This document shows positions 33,516 to 43,184 of a stretch of 64,000 nt of DNA, in pieces. The notes beneath the pieces were generated by a model. It saw nothing but the letters and a program-made list of their open reading frames with translations, was not told the origin of the DNA and ran no database searches. The DNA is from Marinicella algicola (GTDB lineage: Bacteria; Pseudomonadota; Gammaproteobacteria; Xanthomonadales; Marinicellaceae): the NCBI RefSeq assembly GCF_028401385.1, contig NZ_JAQOMR010000001.1, forward strand, positions 1,428,501 to 1,492,500. The letters are read 5' to 3'. A program made the position numbers and the translations under genes. The first letter of the stretch is position 1; every line of letters starts with the position of its first letter.

Positions 33516-34118
33516 ATGACGAAAGGGCAGAGCGACCGTATTTCCATGACCGGGAAGACGGTGCTGCACGATGGCTGGAGCCGGCTGGTCGATTACAGTT
33601 TCTCCTATACGTTCAGCGATGGAAAAGTGGTCGCGCGCAACTGGGAAGTCTGCGAACGGCCGGCTGCCTCCTCGGTCCTCGTTTTCGACCGCGATGCCCG
33701 GAAATTCGTTCTGGTCCGCCAGTTCCGTGTGCCGGTCTATGCCATGGGCGAGGGCGATGGCTTCTTTCTGGAAGCGGCTGCCGGCCTGATCGATGAAGGC
33801 GAAACGCCGGAACAGGCGGCGATCCGCGAGGCCCGCGAGGAGACCGGCTATAATGTCGAGAAGCTGATCCCCGTTCGCGCTATCGTTCCAGCGCCGGGTC
33901 TGATGACTGAAAAGGTGCACTGCTACGCCGCTGTTGTCGATGGCGCAATGCGTGTCGGCAGCGGTGGCGGCCTCGATGCGGAGCACGAGGATATCGAGTT
34001 GGTATTCCTGACATTCGACGCGGCCATGGCTATGGTCGAGAGCGGTGATATCTCGGACGCAAAAACGGTTGTGATGCTGCAATGGGCAGCGCTGAACCGC
34101 AGGGTTTTCGGTCTCTGA
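33516..34118 (+). CDS. NUDIX hydrolase (NudF/NudK type)
   Basis: 200 residues. The Nudix box GX5EX7REUXEEXGU is complete: GLIDEGETPEQAAIREAREE then TGY, near residues 90-112. LVRQFRVPVYAMGEGDGFFLEAAAG just before it is typical of ADP-ribose or GDP-mannose pyrophosphatases; sequence alone does not decide the substrate. AAAGGGA lies upstream of ATG 33516. Confidence 0.88.
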   Translation: MTKGQSDRISMTGKTVLHDGWSRLVDYSFSYTFSDGKVVARNWEVCERPAASSVLVFDRDARKFVLVRQFRVPVYAMGEGDGFFLEAAAGLIDEGETPEQAAIREAREETGYNVEKLIPVRAIVPAPGLMTEKVHCYAAVVDGAMRVGSGGGLDAEHEDIELVFLTFDAAMAMVESGDISDAKTVVMLQWAALNRRVFGL

Positions 34119-34229
34119 TCAAAGTTTTTACGTACCGTCACGACCTGGTGTCATAGACGATGCGATAGTGCTGCCCCAGAAGCGACCGAACAGTGAGCCG
34201 CAGGCCCGCACGCACCGTGATACTCAGGC

Positions 34230-35003
34230 TCAGTCGGAAAACTGCTCGGCCAGGATGCGTTCAGACCACGAGCGGTTCGGGTCCGACAGCACTTTCGCGC
34301 GGGCCTCGGGGTCCTGTTCAATGCGCACATGCAGCACGTGCTTGACTTCTGTATGATCGGCAAATGCGTTCACAAGGCGCTTTTCGGGCTCCAGCACTTC
34401 GATATCGACCACAGATCGGTTCGACAGAAGGGCGCCGCGCCAACGGCGCGGACGAAACGCACTGACCGGCGTGATGGCCAGCAGCGGGGCATCCAGCGGA
34501 ATGATCGGCCCGTGAACCGAAAGGTTATAGGCCGTGGAACCGGCCGGTGTTGCCACCAGAATGCCGTCGCAGGCCAATTCCGGCAGGCGAACCCGGCCAT
34601 CGACGCGAACCTGCAGCTTGGCCGCCTGGTGTGACTGGCGCAGCATCGAGACTTCATTGATGGCAAGGGCGATCGAGGAGGTGCCATCGGCATTGCGGGT
34701 CGTCATGCGCAACGGCCGCAATTCGTTCTTGTCTGCGGCCTGAAGGCGGGCGTGCAGGTTTTCGACCGAATACTCATTCATCAGAAAACCGACCGAGCCG
34801 CGGTTCATGCCGTAGACCGGGGTCTCCGAATTCATGGTCTCGTGAAGGGTCTGCAACATGAAGCCGTCGCCGCCGAGCGCGACGATAAAGTCGGCGTCCT
34901 CGGCCGCAACATCGCCATAGAGCCCGACAAGTTCGGCCTTTGCCTTCTTGGCGTCTTCGGCGTCTGAGGACAGGAAACACAGTGACGGCATTTTCTCGGG
35001 CAT
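34230..35003 (-). CDS. nadK: NAD kinase
   Basis: 257 residues from ATG 35003. Phosphorylates NAD to NADP. The ATP/NAD motif IVALGGDGFML lies near residue 37, NRGSVGFLMN near 62, and DGILVATPAGSTAYNLSVHGPI near 146-167; these are the conserved NadK blocks. The frame is open up to 35123, but the upstream part has no family similarity. Faces away from the tRNA gene. Confidence 0.95.
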   Translation of the reverse strand: MPEKMPSLCFLSSDAEDAKKAKAELVGLYGDVAAEDADFIVALGGDGFMLQTLHETMNSETPVYGMNRGSVGFLMNEYSVENLHARLQAADKNELRPLRMTTRNADGTSSIALAINEVSMLRQSHQAAKLQVRVDGRVRLPELACDGILVATPAGSTAYNLSVHGPIIPLDAPLLAITPVSAFRPRRWRGALLSNRSVVDIEVLEPEKRLVNAFADHTEVKHVLHVRIEQDPEARAKVLSDPNRSWSERILAEQFSD

Positions 35004-35177
35004 TGAGGTATTTCCGTTCGCAGGAAGAGAACTTTCGCCGCGCCAGATCACCCGAGCGGGCAATGTTTTGCAAGCCCCATGCGGCAATGATCTTGGAGGC
35101 GCGTGAGAAAATACCCGTAACATTATTGATTTTTTCGTTTTACAGCGAGTTCAAATCTGCTAGTGGGCATGCCCAAT

Positions 35178-35253
<76 letters not shown>

Positions 35254-35450
35254 AGTCGCTTTCAGGGTAATCGCTGCCGGCGTTTTAGAAACGTCTTTTC
35301 CGGCCGTTTGCCTTGGTGCCATTTTGTCCAGGCCCGGAAAAGCTTGTCAAAATGCCGAGGATATTGCATGAAGTCGCGCCCGGCCATGCCGGTCTGTGTG
35401 CGCATGAAACCCAACGGCTTTTAAAGCCGAGATGAAATGAAGGTATGGAT

Positions 35451-37021
35451 ATGCAGGTAACCGAAACGCTCGCCGAAGGGCTGAAGCGCGAAATCAAGAT
35501 CACAGTTCCTGCGGACGATCTGAAGGCGCGGATGAACGAGCGCCTGGCGGAAGCCAAGGACAAGGTTCGCATCAACGGCTTTCGTCCCGGCAAAGTTCCG
35601 ATGGCCCATCTCAAGAAGATGTACGGCAAGTCGATCATGGCCGAGCTGATCAACGAGACCCTGCAGGAAAAGCCGCAGGCCGTCATCACTGAGCGTGGCG
35701 AACGCGCCGCCGGTCAGCCGAAAATCGACATGACCGAGAACGAAGACGAAGCCAATCGCGTTCTTGACGGCGAGGCCGACTTCGAGTTCACCGTGGCCTA
35801 TGAAATTCTGCCGAAATTCGAATTGCAGCCGACCGATGGCCTCAAGGTCGAGCGTCCGGTGGTCGAGATCGTCGACGAGGAAGTCGAAGAGCAGGTCAAG
35901 GCCGTAGCCGAAAACGCCCGCGAATACGAGACCAAGGATGGCGCTGCCGAAAACGGCGATCGCGTCACCATCGATTATGTTGGCACCATCGACGGCGAAG
36001 CCTTTGATGGCGGTACCGACACCGATTCACAGCTTGTGCTTGGCTCTGACCGCTTTATCCCCGGTTTCGAGGAACAGCTTGTCGGCGCCAAGGCTGGCGA
36101 CGAAAAGCAGGTGAGGGTTACCTTCCCGGAAGAGTATCCGGCCGAGCATCTCGCCGGCAAGGAAGCCGTCTTCGCTGTTACAGTCAAGGAAGTCGCAAAC
36201 GCCGGCGAACTGGAAATCAACGACGCACTGGCCGAAAAGCTGGGTCTGGAATCGGCCGAGCGTCTGCGTGGCCTCGTGCGCGAGCAGATCGAAGGCCAGT
36301 ACAACCAGTACACCCGCCAGAAGGTCAAGCGTCAGATCCTCGACCAGCTCGATGAGCAGTATTCCTTCGAAGCGCCGGCTTCGCTCGTTGATGCCGAATT
36401 CGAAAACATCTGGCGTCAGGTCAGTGCCGATCTGGAGCGCAGCGGCAAGACCTTCGAAGATGAAGACACGACCGAGGAAGAGGCCCGCGCAGAATACCGC
36501 AAGCTGGCCGAACGCCGCGTCCGTCTTGGCCTCGTTCTCTCCGAGATCGGCGAGAAGGCTGGTGTAGAGGTTGGTGAAGACGAAATGCAGCGCGCGCTTT
36601 ACGACCAGATGCGTCAGTATCCCGGTCAGGAGCAGGAAATCCTCAAATTCTTCCGCGAAACCCCCGGTGCTGCTGCTTCGCTGCGCGCGCCGATCTTCGA
36701 GGAAAAGGTTGTCGACCATCTTCTGGAGAACATCGACGTCACCGACGTTACCGTCTCCAAGGAAGAGCTGATGGCCGACGACGAGGACGAGGTTGCAGCC
36801 GCGACCAAGAAATCCGACGACAAGAAGGCCGCTCCGAAGAAAAAGGCTGCGCCGAAGAAAAGGCGGCCGCCAAGACCGAGGATAAGGCTGAGGCCGCTGA
36901 AGAAGCGCCCGCTGCCGAAGCCGCCGAGGAAAAGCCTGCTGTAAAGAAGGCTGCTCCGAAGAAAAAGGCTGCGCCCAAGAAGAAGGCGCCTGCCCAGGCT
37001 GAAGACAAGACCGAGGAATAA
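35451..37021 (+). CDS. tig: Trigger factor (ribosome-bound chaperone / prolyl isomerase)
   Basis: Binds nascent chains at the ribosome exit. The ribosome-binding loop [17 protein letters not shown] lies near residues 44-60, the FKBP-type PPIase domain starts near 168 ([17 protein letters not shown]), and the C-terminal chaperone arms follow. ATG 35451 ([10 protein letters not shown]) is chosen over ATG 35445. The frame breaks at AAAA 36858-36861; a fifth A restores an alanine/lysine-rich tail of about 60 residues ending in EDKTEE, with a stop at 37019-37021. Repaired length is about 523 residues, longer than the usual 490. A strong terminator follows. Confidence 0.94.
36822..36987 (+). repeat. 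Lysine/alanine-coding direct repeat in the tig tail
   Basis: Two copies of about 42 nt, starting at 36822 and 36944, encode the pattern [14 protein letters not shown]. They differ at a few positions and are 122 nt apart. The low-complexity repeat lies within the tail added to trigger factor. Confidence 0.7.
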
Positions 37022-37048
37022 ATTCCTCATTCGCATCGAATGCAGAAG

Positions 37049-37077
37049 CCGTCCGGTTCATCGCCGGACGGTTTTTT
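37049..37077 (+). terminator. Terminator after tig
   Basis: CCGTCCGG and CCGGACGG around the loop TTCATCG, followed by six T's. It ends 5 nt before the stop of the convergent kinase gene. Confidence 0.9.
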
Positions 37078-37081
37078 CGTT

Positions 37082-37950
37082 TCAGCGTATGGGTCCAATC
37101 CGCGCCAGCGCGAGGCTGGCGATCTTCAGCTGAATTTCTGCGCGGGCATCGGCATCTGCAACAAACCATGTGGCCGAAAGTCCGCCCCAGGCGGCGATCC
37201 AGCGCAATAGACGGTCATGATCGAGCCCGGCTCTTGCGGCGATCTGCGCAAGGCGCTGGTCAAAGCGATCGGGGTTGCGGGCAATGACAAGCGCCGTATC
37301 GCCAAGATCAGGATTGCAGAAGATATTGGCGAAGTCGAAAGTGCGTTCGCCCATAAGCCCTTTGGGGTCGATCGCCAGGAAACCGCGCTCTCCGAAATCC
37401 ATAACATTGGCGTGGTGCAGATCGCCGTGAAGTGGCCTTATGTCCTGCTGGGTGGCAATGAGATCACTGGCGATTTCGGCGCATGACGGCAGAATGCCGC
37501 CAAAGGCAGCCGCCTTTGCAAGGAGTGCGGTAAAACGGGTCTCAAGCGGTATCAGCGTTGCAGGCGGCGGGTGAGGGCGTCCGCGGTGCAGTGCTTCCGC
37601 AACATCGCAGAGAATGCTGCAGGCGTCCGCATCACGTCCTGTCGCGCTCATGGTTATGAGAGAACCTGTGCCGGTCGCCCGTTCCATCAGCAATACGCCG
37701 TCATCGGCGGCGAGCACACGGGCGGCACCTTCGCCCGACCACCACGAGAGCAGAGCAGCTCCGGTCTTTTCTTCGTCGTTGGAAAAAGCTTCAGCATAGC
37801 CGGCACGCCAGCGCGCCGTACCGGAAGCAACGCGCCTGTCGCCGTCACAATGGGGGCGCCATCCGCCTTAAGCTGAAAGCGGGCAAGCGCGGCGTCGAAG
37901 ACGGCACCTGCCGGCGGTTCAGCGCCGGCAGACGGGTTTTGGCGTCGCAT
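37082..37950 (-). CDS. APH(6)/hydroxyurea-kinase-like phosphotransferase
   Basis: About 289 residues of the aminoglycoside 6-phosphotransferase (streptomycin kinase/hydroxyurea resistance) family. HGDLHHANVMDFG near residue 196 is the Brenner-type catalytic motif, with AIDPKGLMGERTFDFANIF as the metal-binding block. The frame breaks at AAAAA 37783-37787 (plus strand); one more base restores MLKLFSNDEEKTGAALLSWW. The gene begins directly after the sthA stop, so it is in the sthA operon. Homologues in ordinary chromosomes often have unknown physiological substrates; resistance is not shown. Confidence 0.83.
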
Positions 37951-39363
37951 CTAGCTGTCGTCGGCGCTTTCCAGCATCTCCATCCGGTTGGAGGCGTCGA
38001 GGCCTGCAATCTTGTAGGCTTCGGCGAGCGTCGGATAGTTGAAGGTGTTTTCGACGAAATATTCGACGGTGCCTTTCAGGTTCAAAACAGCCTGGCCGAT
38101 ATGGATCAGCTCGGTCGAGCCTTCGCCGACAATATGGACGCCAAGCAGCCGATGGGTCTTCAGCGAGAAGATCATCTTCAATAGGCCGTTTTGCAGGCCC
38201 ATGATGTGGCCGCGCGAGGTCTCGCGGAAGAAGGCGACACCGCATTCGTAGGGAATACCGCGCTCCTGGATTTCCTCTTCCGTCATGCCACAGGTCGACA
38301 TTTCCGGAACGGCATAGATGCCATAGGGGAAGAACTGCGGCGGTTCCTGTGCTTCCGCGCCAACGGCGTGGCGGGCGGCGATACGGCCCTGTTCCATCGA
38401 TGTGGAGGCAAGCGCGGGGAAGCCGATCACGTCGCCGGCGGCATAGATGTGCGGCACTTCGGTCTGGAAGGTGATCGGATCGACCTTCAGCCGGCCACGG
38501 TGGTCGGCCTTCAACCCGACGGCTTCGAGGTTGAGCGTGTCGGTGGCGCCCTGGCGGCCGGCGGCGAACAGAACCGATTCGGCCATCAGGACGCGTCCGT
38601 TCGAAAGTGTCACGCGGGCCTTGCCATTCGATGCTTTCTCGACCTTGTCGGCGCCTGCGCCGAACAGAAGCTTCACATTGCGGTCGCGCAGCTGTGCGGC
38701 GAAATTGTCGCGGATCTCGCGGTCGATGAAGTCGAGCATGGTGTCGCGCGGCTCGACCACGATCACCTGGGTATCGAGCGCCGAGAAGATGGTTGCGTAT
38801 TCGATGCCGATGACGCCGGCGCCGACGACGATCATCGAGCGCGGGATTGAGGCGATGTTGAGCAGCTCGTCACTATCCATGACCGTCTGGCCGTCAAACG
38901 GAACGTCCGGCGGGCGATAGGGGCGGGTGCCTACGGAGACGAGAACGGATTTTGCGTGAACGCGCTGGATTTCGCCGGTGTCTTTTTCGATTTCGATCGT
39001 GTGGGGGTCGACGAAATGGGCAAAGCCGCGCACCTGATCGACGCGGTTGCGCTCGAACTGCCATTCCAGAACGTCGATTTCATAGTCGAGAGTCTTGATC
39101 ATGCGGGCGCGCAGGTCGTCGGCGGTAATCTTGTGCTTCACCCTGTAGGAGCGACCGTAAAAGCCGCGTTCGCGCCAGCCGGTGAGGTTGAGCACGGTTT
39201 CACGCAAGGTTTTCGAGGGGATGGTGCCTGTGTGCACGGAGACGCCGCCCACCTGTGAGCCCTTGTCGATGACCAGTGCGGTTTTGCCGAGCTTGGCAGC
39301 CTGAACCGCGGCGCGACGGCCAGCGGGACCGCTGCCAATCACGACCAGATCGTAAGAATCCAT
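37951..39363 (-). CDS. sthA: Soluble Si-specific NAD(P)+ transhydrogenase
   Basis: 470 residues, intact. Balances NADPH and NADH in the cytosol. VVIGSGPAGRRAAVQAAKLG near residue 7 binds FAD. The position of the disulfide in related lipoamide dehydrogenases is VSVHTGTIPSKTLRE here, with the Cys pair replaced, as expected for SthA. A second Rossmann motif is VVGAGVIGIEYATIF near 178. YAAGDVIGFPALAST near 310 closes the FAD domain, and the dimerisation domain follows. The upstream 201 nt to radC hold no gene that I can see. Confidence 0.93.
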   Translation of the reverse strand: MDSYDLVVIGSGPAGRRAAVQAAKLGKTALVIDKGSQVGGVSVHTGTIPSKTLRETVLNLTGWRERGFYGRSYRVKHKITADDLRARMIKTLDYEIDVLEWQFERNRVDQVRGFAHFVDPHTIEIEKDTGEIQRVHAKSVLVSVGTRPYRPPDVPFDGQTVMDSDELLNIASIPRSMIVVGAGVIGIEYATIFSALDTQVIVVEPRDTMLDFIDREIRDNFAAQLRDRNVKLLFGAGADKVEKASNGKARVTLSNGRVLMAESVLFAAGRQGATDTLNLEAVGLKADHRGRLKVDPITFQTEVPHIYAAGDVIGFPALASTSMEQGRIAARHAVGAEAQEPPQFFPYGIYAVPEMSTCGMTEEEIQERGIPYECGVAFFRETSRGHIMGLQNGLLKMIFSLKTHRLLGVHIVGEGSTELIHIGQAVLNLKGTVEYFVENTFNYPTLAEAYKIAGLDASNRMEMLESADDS

Positions 39364-39564
39364 AAAACTACCCCGATTTGGTTATTAAAAATTCGGATGT
39401 GAAAATCCCCAAGGCGATAACGACATACTTAGAGGTTTTGCGTTTGTGTGAAAACAGTTCCCTCGAACTCCCGGGCTGTCACGCGCGCGCTTTGATGCCT
39501 AAACGTGCAATGTGATGGTTTCACTAAATACAGCCACAAGCTGTGCCTCATGTCCATCCCGGTT

Positions 39565-40385
39565 TCAGATGAGTTTCAATCCCTTGAAGCTGACATAGCC
39601 GTCTTTGCCGATGATGATGTGGTCATGCACCGTGATGCCGAGGGGTTTGGCACTGGAAATGATCATATGGGTCATGTCGATATCGGCGCGCGACGGCGTC
39701 GGGTCACCGGAGGGGTGATTGTGCACGAGAATGATCGCGGTTGCGGAGAGTTCGAGCGCCCGCTTGACCACCTCGCGTGGATAGACGGGCGTGTGGTCGA
39801 CCGTTCCGATGCCCTGAATCTCGTCGGCGATCAGCTTGTTGCGCTTGTCGAGAAACAGGATGCGGAACTGCTCGCGGGTTTCGTGAGCCATGGCGGCGTT
39901 GCAGTAGTCGATGACCGACGACCATGATCCCAGAACCGGACGCTCTTTCAGGGTATTTTTCAGGCTTCGCTGAGCGAGGGCGGAGATGAGCTTCAGGTCG
40001 AAGGCCACGCTTTCGCCGATGCCGGAGACCTCCTGCAGCAGTTCAGCCTGGGCACCGAACACGCCGCCAAGCGAACCGAACCGGTCGATCAGCGCCTTGG
40101 CGATCGGTTTGGTGTCGCGCCGGGGATCAGGCGGAACAACAGAAGTTCGAGGATTTCGTAGTCGGCCAGTGCGTTGGCACCGTTATCGCGAAAACGCGCA
40201 CGGAGGCGGTCGCGATGCCCGTGCACATGGCTTGAGTCCTTGTCGCTGGTGGCCCCCTGACGCTTGCCATGCAAGGGCCTTTCCGGCGGCTGGTCGGCGA
40301 AGAAAGAGCGTTCATCGGCTCCTTCGTCTCCGAAACCGCCGGTTACTGGCTTGTCGCTCTGGTCTGTGCTTGGCGGCTTGGTCAT
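39565..40385 (-). CDS. radC: RadC family (JAB/MPN domain) protein
   Basis: About 273 residues. An N-terminal helix-hairpin-helix-like region ([20 protein letters not shown]) precedes a JAB metallo-domain with [12 protein letters not shown] and [16 protein letters not shown], the metal ligands HxHx7SxxD. The role in repair is doubtful in the literature. The frame breaks at GGGG 40122-40125 (plus strand); one more base restores [23 protein letters not shown] 40385 is 10 nt downstream of the map stop, so sfsA-map-radC form one unit. Confidence 0.92.
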
Positions 40386-40395
40386 GGGAACAGCG

Positions 40396-41232
40396 TCAGG
40401 CGTTGATATCCGGCAGGCCTGGCCGGTCATGGCCGCCGGGTGAAAGGGTGAAGACCTCGCAGCCATCTTTCGTGACACCGACGCAGTGTTCGTACTGCGC
40501 CGAAAGCGAGCGGTCGCGTGTCACCGCTGTCCAGCCGTCGTTCAGGACCTTCACATGCGGTTTGCCAATATTGAGCATGGGCTCGATGGTGAAAATCATG
40601 CCTTCTTTCAGCACGGGACCTTCATTGGCGTGGCCGTAGTGGAGAATGTTCGGCGTGTCGTGGAACAGCCTGCCGACACCGTGGCCGCAGAAGTCACGCA
40701 CGACTGAGCAGCGTTCGCTTTCCGCATAGGTCTGGATTGCCTCTCCGATCGCGCCTGTGCGCGCGCCGGGCTTCACCGCAGCAATGCCTCGAAGCAGTGA
40801 TTCGTAGGTGACTTCCATAAGCCGTTCCGCTGCGCGTTTGATCTCGCCAACAGGGTACATCCGGCTCGAATCACCGTGCCATCCGTCCAGCACATAGGTG
40901 ACATCGACATTGATGATATCGCCTTCCTTCAGAGGTTTTGAATTGGGCATGCCGTGGCAGACCACGTGGTTGATCGAGGTGCAGCTTGAAAATTTGTAGC
41001 CCCGATAGCCGAGCGTTGCCGGTACGACCCCGCGTTCCAGCCCGAATTCAAGCACGAACCGGTCAATCGCCTCGGTCGTGATGCCAGGCCGGATAATTTC
41101 GGCCAGTCCGTCGAGGCATGCCGCCGTGATCTGGCAGATCTGCCGCATCCTCTCGAATGACGCCGCGTCGTAGAGGCGTATCGTTCCGTCATTTTTCAGC
41201 GGCGCGCTGGCCGCATCAACATAAGTTACCAT
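40396..41232 (-). CDS. map: Type I methionyl aminopeptidase
   Basis: 278 residues, intact. Removes the N-terminal methionine from nascent proteins. The metal ligands are within [18 protein letters not shown] near residues 107-124, [20 protein letters not shown] near 178-197, and [11 protein letters not shown] near 211-221. The order sfsA-map-radC is common in rhizobia. Confidence 0.97.
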   Translation of the reverse strand: MVTYVDAASAPLKNDGTIRLYDAASFERMRQICQITAACLDGLAEIIRPGITTEAIDRFVLEFGLERGVVPATLGYRGYKFSSCTSINHVVCHGMPNSKPLKEGDIINVDVTYVLDGWHGDSSRMYPVGEIKRAAERLMEVTYESLLRGIAAVKPGARTGAIGEAIQTYAESERCSVVRDFCGHGVGRLFHDTPNILHYGHANEGPVLKEGMIFTIEPMLNIGKPHVKVLNDGWTAVTRDRSLSAQYEHCVGVTKDGCEVFTLSPGGHDRPGLPDINA

Positions 41233-41269
41233 GATGCTTCACCGTTTGCGCGTCATCCGGGCGACGCGC

Positions 41270-41973
41270 TTACATGTATTCAACCGGCACTGTAGCATCT
41301 GCTGTGATGCTGTCACAGGCCACCTCGCATTTAATCGCATAAGCCTCCACACCGGCAGCCCGTGCAGCTCTGAACGCTCTATGATAGGCCGGGTCCAGAT
41401 CGCAGGCGATCCTGAAGCGGTTGCAGTCGTTGCGCTGGATAACGTAGACCATGGCGGCACGTTTTCCCGCGGTGACCATGTCGGCAAGCTCTTCGAGATG
41501 CCGCGCGCCGCGCGTTGTCACCGAATCAGGAAATTCGGCGAGGCCGGGTGTCCGGATAAAGTGAACGTTTTTGACCTCGACATAAAGATCCGGGCGGCCT
41601 TCATCGCTCAGGAGAAGGTCTATGCGGCTCTGCCGTCCGTATTTTGCTCTCGGCGTATGAGCGGATAACCCGCGAAATCGGAAATCAGGCCGGCGCGCAA
41701 GGCTTCTTCCGCGATTCGATTGGGAAGGCCGGTATTGACCCCGACCATGGTTCCATCGGCCTCGATCAGCTCGAAACGATGGGGATATTTGCGTTTGCCA
41801 TCATTATTTCTGGAAAGCCAGATCCGCGAACCCGGTGTTGTCAGTCCGCGCATAGAGCCGGTGTTCGGACAGGAGCCGGTGATCAGCGTGCCGTCTTCCA
41901 GAGTGGCATCGAACAAAAAGCGTTTGTAGCGCCTTATAAGCCCGGCGGGTTCAAGGGGAGGGTCAAATTTCAT
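41270..41973 (-). CDS. sfsA: DNA/RNA nuclease SfsA (sugar fermentation stimulation protein)
   Basis: About 234 residues. [16 protein letters not shown] near residue 12, [20 protein letters not shown] near 36 and [15 protein letters not shown] near 150 are family blocks; the family has a PD-(D/E)XK-like domain. The frame breaks at TTTT 41642-41645 (plus strand); one more base restores [15 protein letters not shown]. The start is ATG 41973 ([11 protein letters not shown]). Confidence 0.93.
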
Positions 41974-42083
41974 GGCTTTGGTTTTAGGCACTTTGCGAGA
42001 CGGTGCAAGCTGCTTTCGGTGGCCGTTGGCCCGCCAGAGGATATCGGACAAGTGTCAGTCGACCTTGCCAATATTTAACTTTA

Positions 42084-42099
42084 ATTCGTAAATACGAAT
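42084..42099. promoter_or_regulatory. Inverted repeat upstream of the DUF2202 gene
   Basis: ATTCGTA, AA, TACGAAT: perfect 7-bp arms, 71 nt before the ATG of the DUF2202 gene and in the gap to the divergent sfsA. A TAGAAT-like -10 lies just downstream. Candidate operator; its regulator is unknown. Confidence 0.5.
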
Positions 42100-42169
42100 G
42101 TTAGAATATTAATTGAGTAGATCGCATAGCTTTGACCAGCGATCCAGGCAACGGACGGAAGGACAGAAA

Positions 42170-42664
42170 ATGAACATCTTGGCAGGAGTTTTCGCAGGTG
42201 GTGTGATCGCGGCAGGCATCGGCGTTTCTGGTGCAACGGCCGCCACTACTCTGCCTGAAAGCGTGCAGGCCGCGCTGACACGTTCACTTGAGGACGAATA
42301 CCATGCGGCGGCGTTCTACGATGCCGTTATCACCGCATATGGTCCGGTGCGGCCATTCGTGAACATCATTGCCGCCGAGCAGCAGCATGCTGATGCGATC
42401 ATCAATCTGATGGCGGTATATGGCATGGCGGTGCCTGAAAACACTATGCTCGGCTCCGAAGCCGTTGCTGCTGCCGTTCCCGGCAGTCTGGCTGAGGCCT
42501 GTTCAATTGGCGTCGAGGCCGAACTCGAAAATCGATCACTTTATGACGGCGAACTTATTCCGGCTGTCAGTGCCTACCCGGATATCGTCAACATCATGGA
42601 AGCGCTTCGTGATGCTTCGGAGAATAATCATCTTCCCGCATTCGTGCGCTGTGCGGGGCGTTGA
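42170..42664 (+). CDS. Secreted DUF2202 (ferritin-like) protein
   Basis: 164 residues. A signal peptide (MNILAGVFAGGVIAAGIGVSG..ATA) is followed by a DUF2202 helical domain: LEDEYHAAAFYDAVITAYG near residues 42-60 and NIIAAEQQHADAIINLMAVYG near 65-85, an E..H / ExxH pattern like the di-metal helices of ferritin-like proteins. Export would put it in the periplasm, unlike ferritin. Function unknown. RBS is GGAAGGA before ATG 42170. Confidence 0.85.
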   Translation: MNILAGVFAGGVIAAGIGVSGATAATTLPESVQAALTRSLEDEYHAAAFYDAVITAYGPVRPFVNIIAAEQQHADAIINLMAVYGMAVPENTMLGSEAVAAAVPGSLAEACSIGVEAELENRSLYDGELIPAVSAYPDIVNIMEALRDASENNHLPAFVRCAGR

Positions 42665-42782
42665 CAGGGAGGTTTGAGGGGCGCGCTTGCGCAATCGGAC
42701 CAAACCGTGCAGATTTCAGGCCGGATCTGAAGTTCCGGTGTCTCTGCAAGAGGCGCAAGGACAGTAAACGGGAGTTGAAATC

Positions 42783-42980
42783 TTGAAAGCGTGTCGCATC
42801 GTTCTGTTCATTGTGTTTGCTGCCTTTGCGTCAATCGGGCTTTCATCCTGTTCCACCACTTGCGGTGATCCCGATATTTGTGCCCAGCCGACGCCGGCCT
42901 ATCAGCAGATTAGTGATGAGGATGTTACCGTGATGACTAAAAAGCTTGATGGGCTTGCCGGCGTGTCCAGCCCGCAGTGA
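42783..42980 (+). CDS. Small putative lipoprotein
   Basis: 65 residues from TTG 42783, which has GGGAG upstream. The N-terminus (MKACRIVLFIVFAAFASIG) ends in the lipobox LSSC, so Cys 23 would be lipid-modified. The mature part is short and includes two further cysteines. No family recognised. It lies 118 nt after the DUF2202 gene on the same strand and may share its transcript. Confidence 0.55.
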   Translation: MKACRIVLFIVFAAFASIGLSSCSTTCGDPDICAQPTPAYQQISDEDVTVMTKKLDGLAGVSSPQ

Positions 42981-43184
42981 CATTGCGCATATGGCGGCAG
43001 ATGTGAACCGCCAGGGCTATGTTATGTGCTTCTGTGGCAATGATGAAACAGGCTGTTAGCTTTTTGCCCCAAAAATGACGCAAGTGCAGTTGATTCTTGC
43101 GCCGCGGGGTATTTTTCTGCTCTCGTTTCGATGATCCTGCTAATGTCCCGGGATCGTAGATTTTCGCATTCCAAGAGGAAGAAA

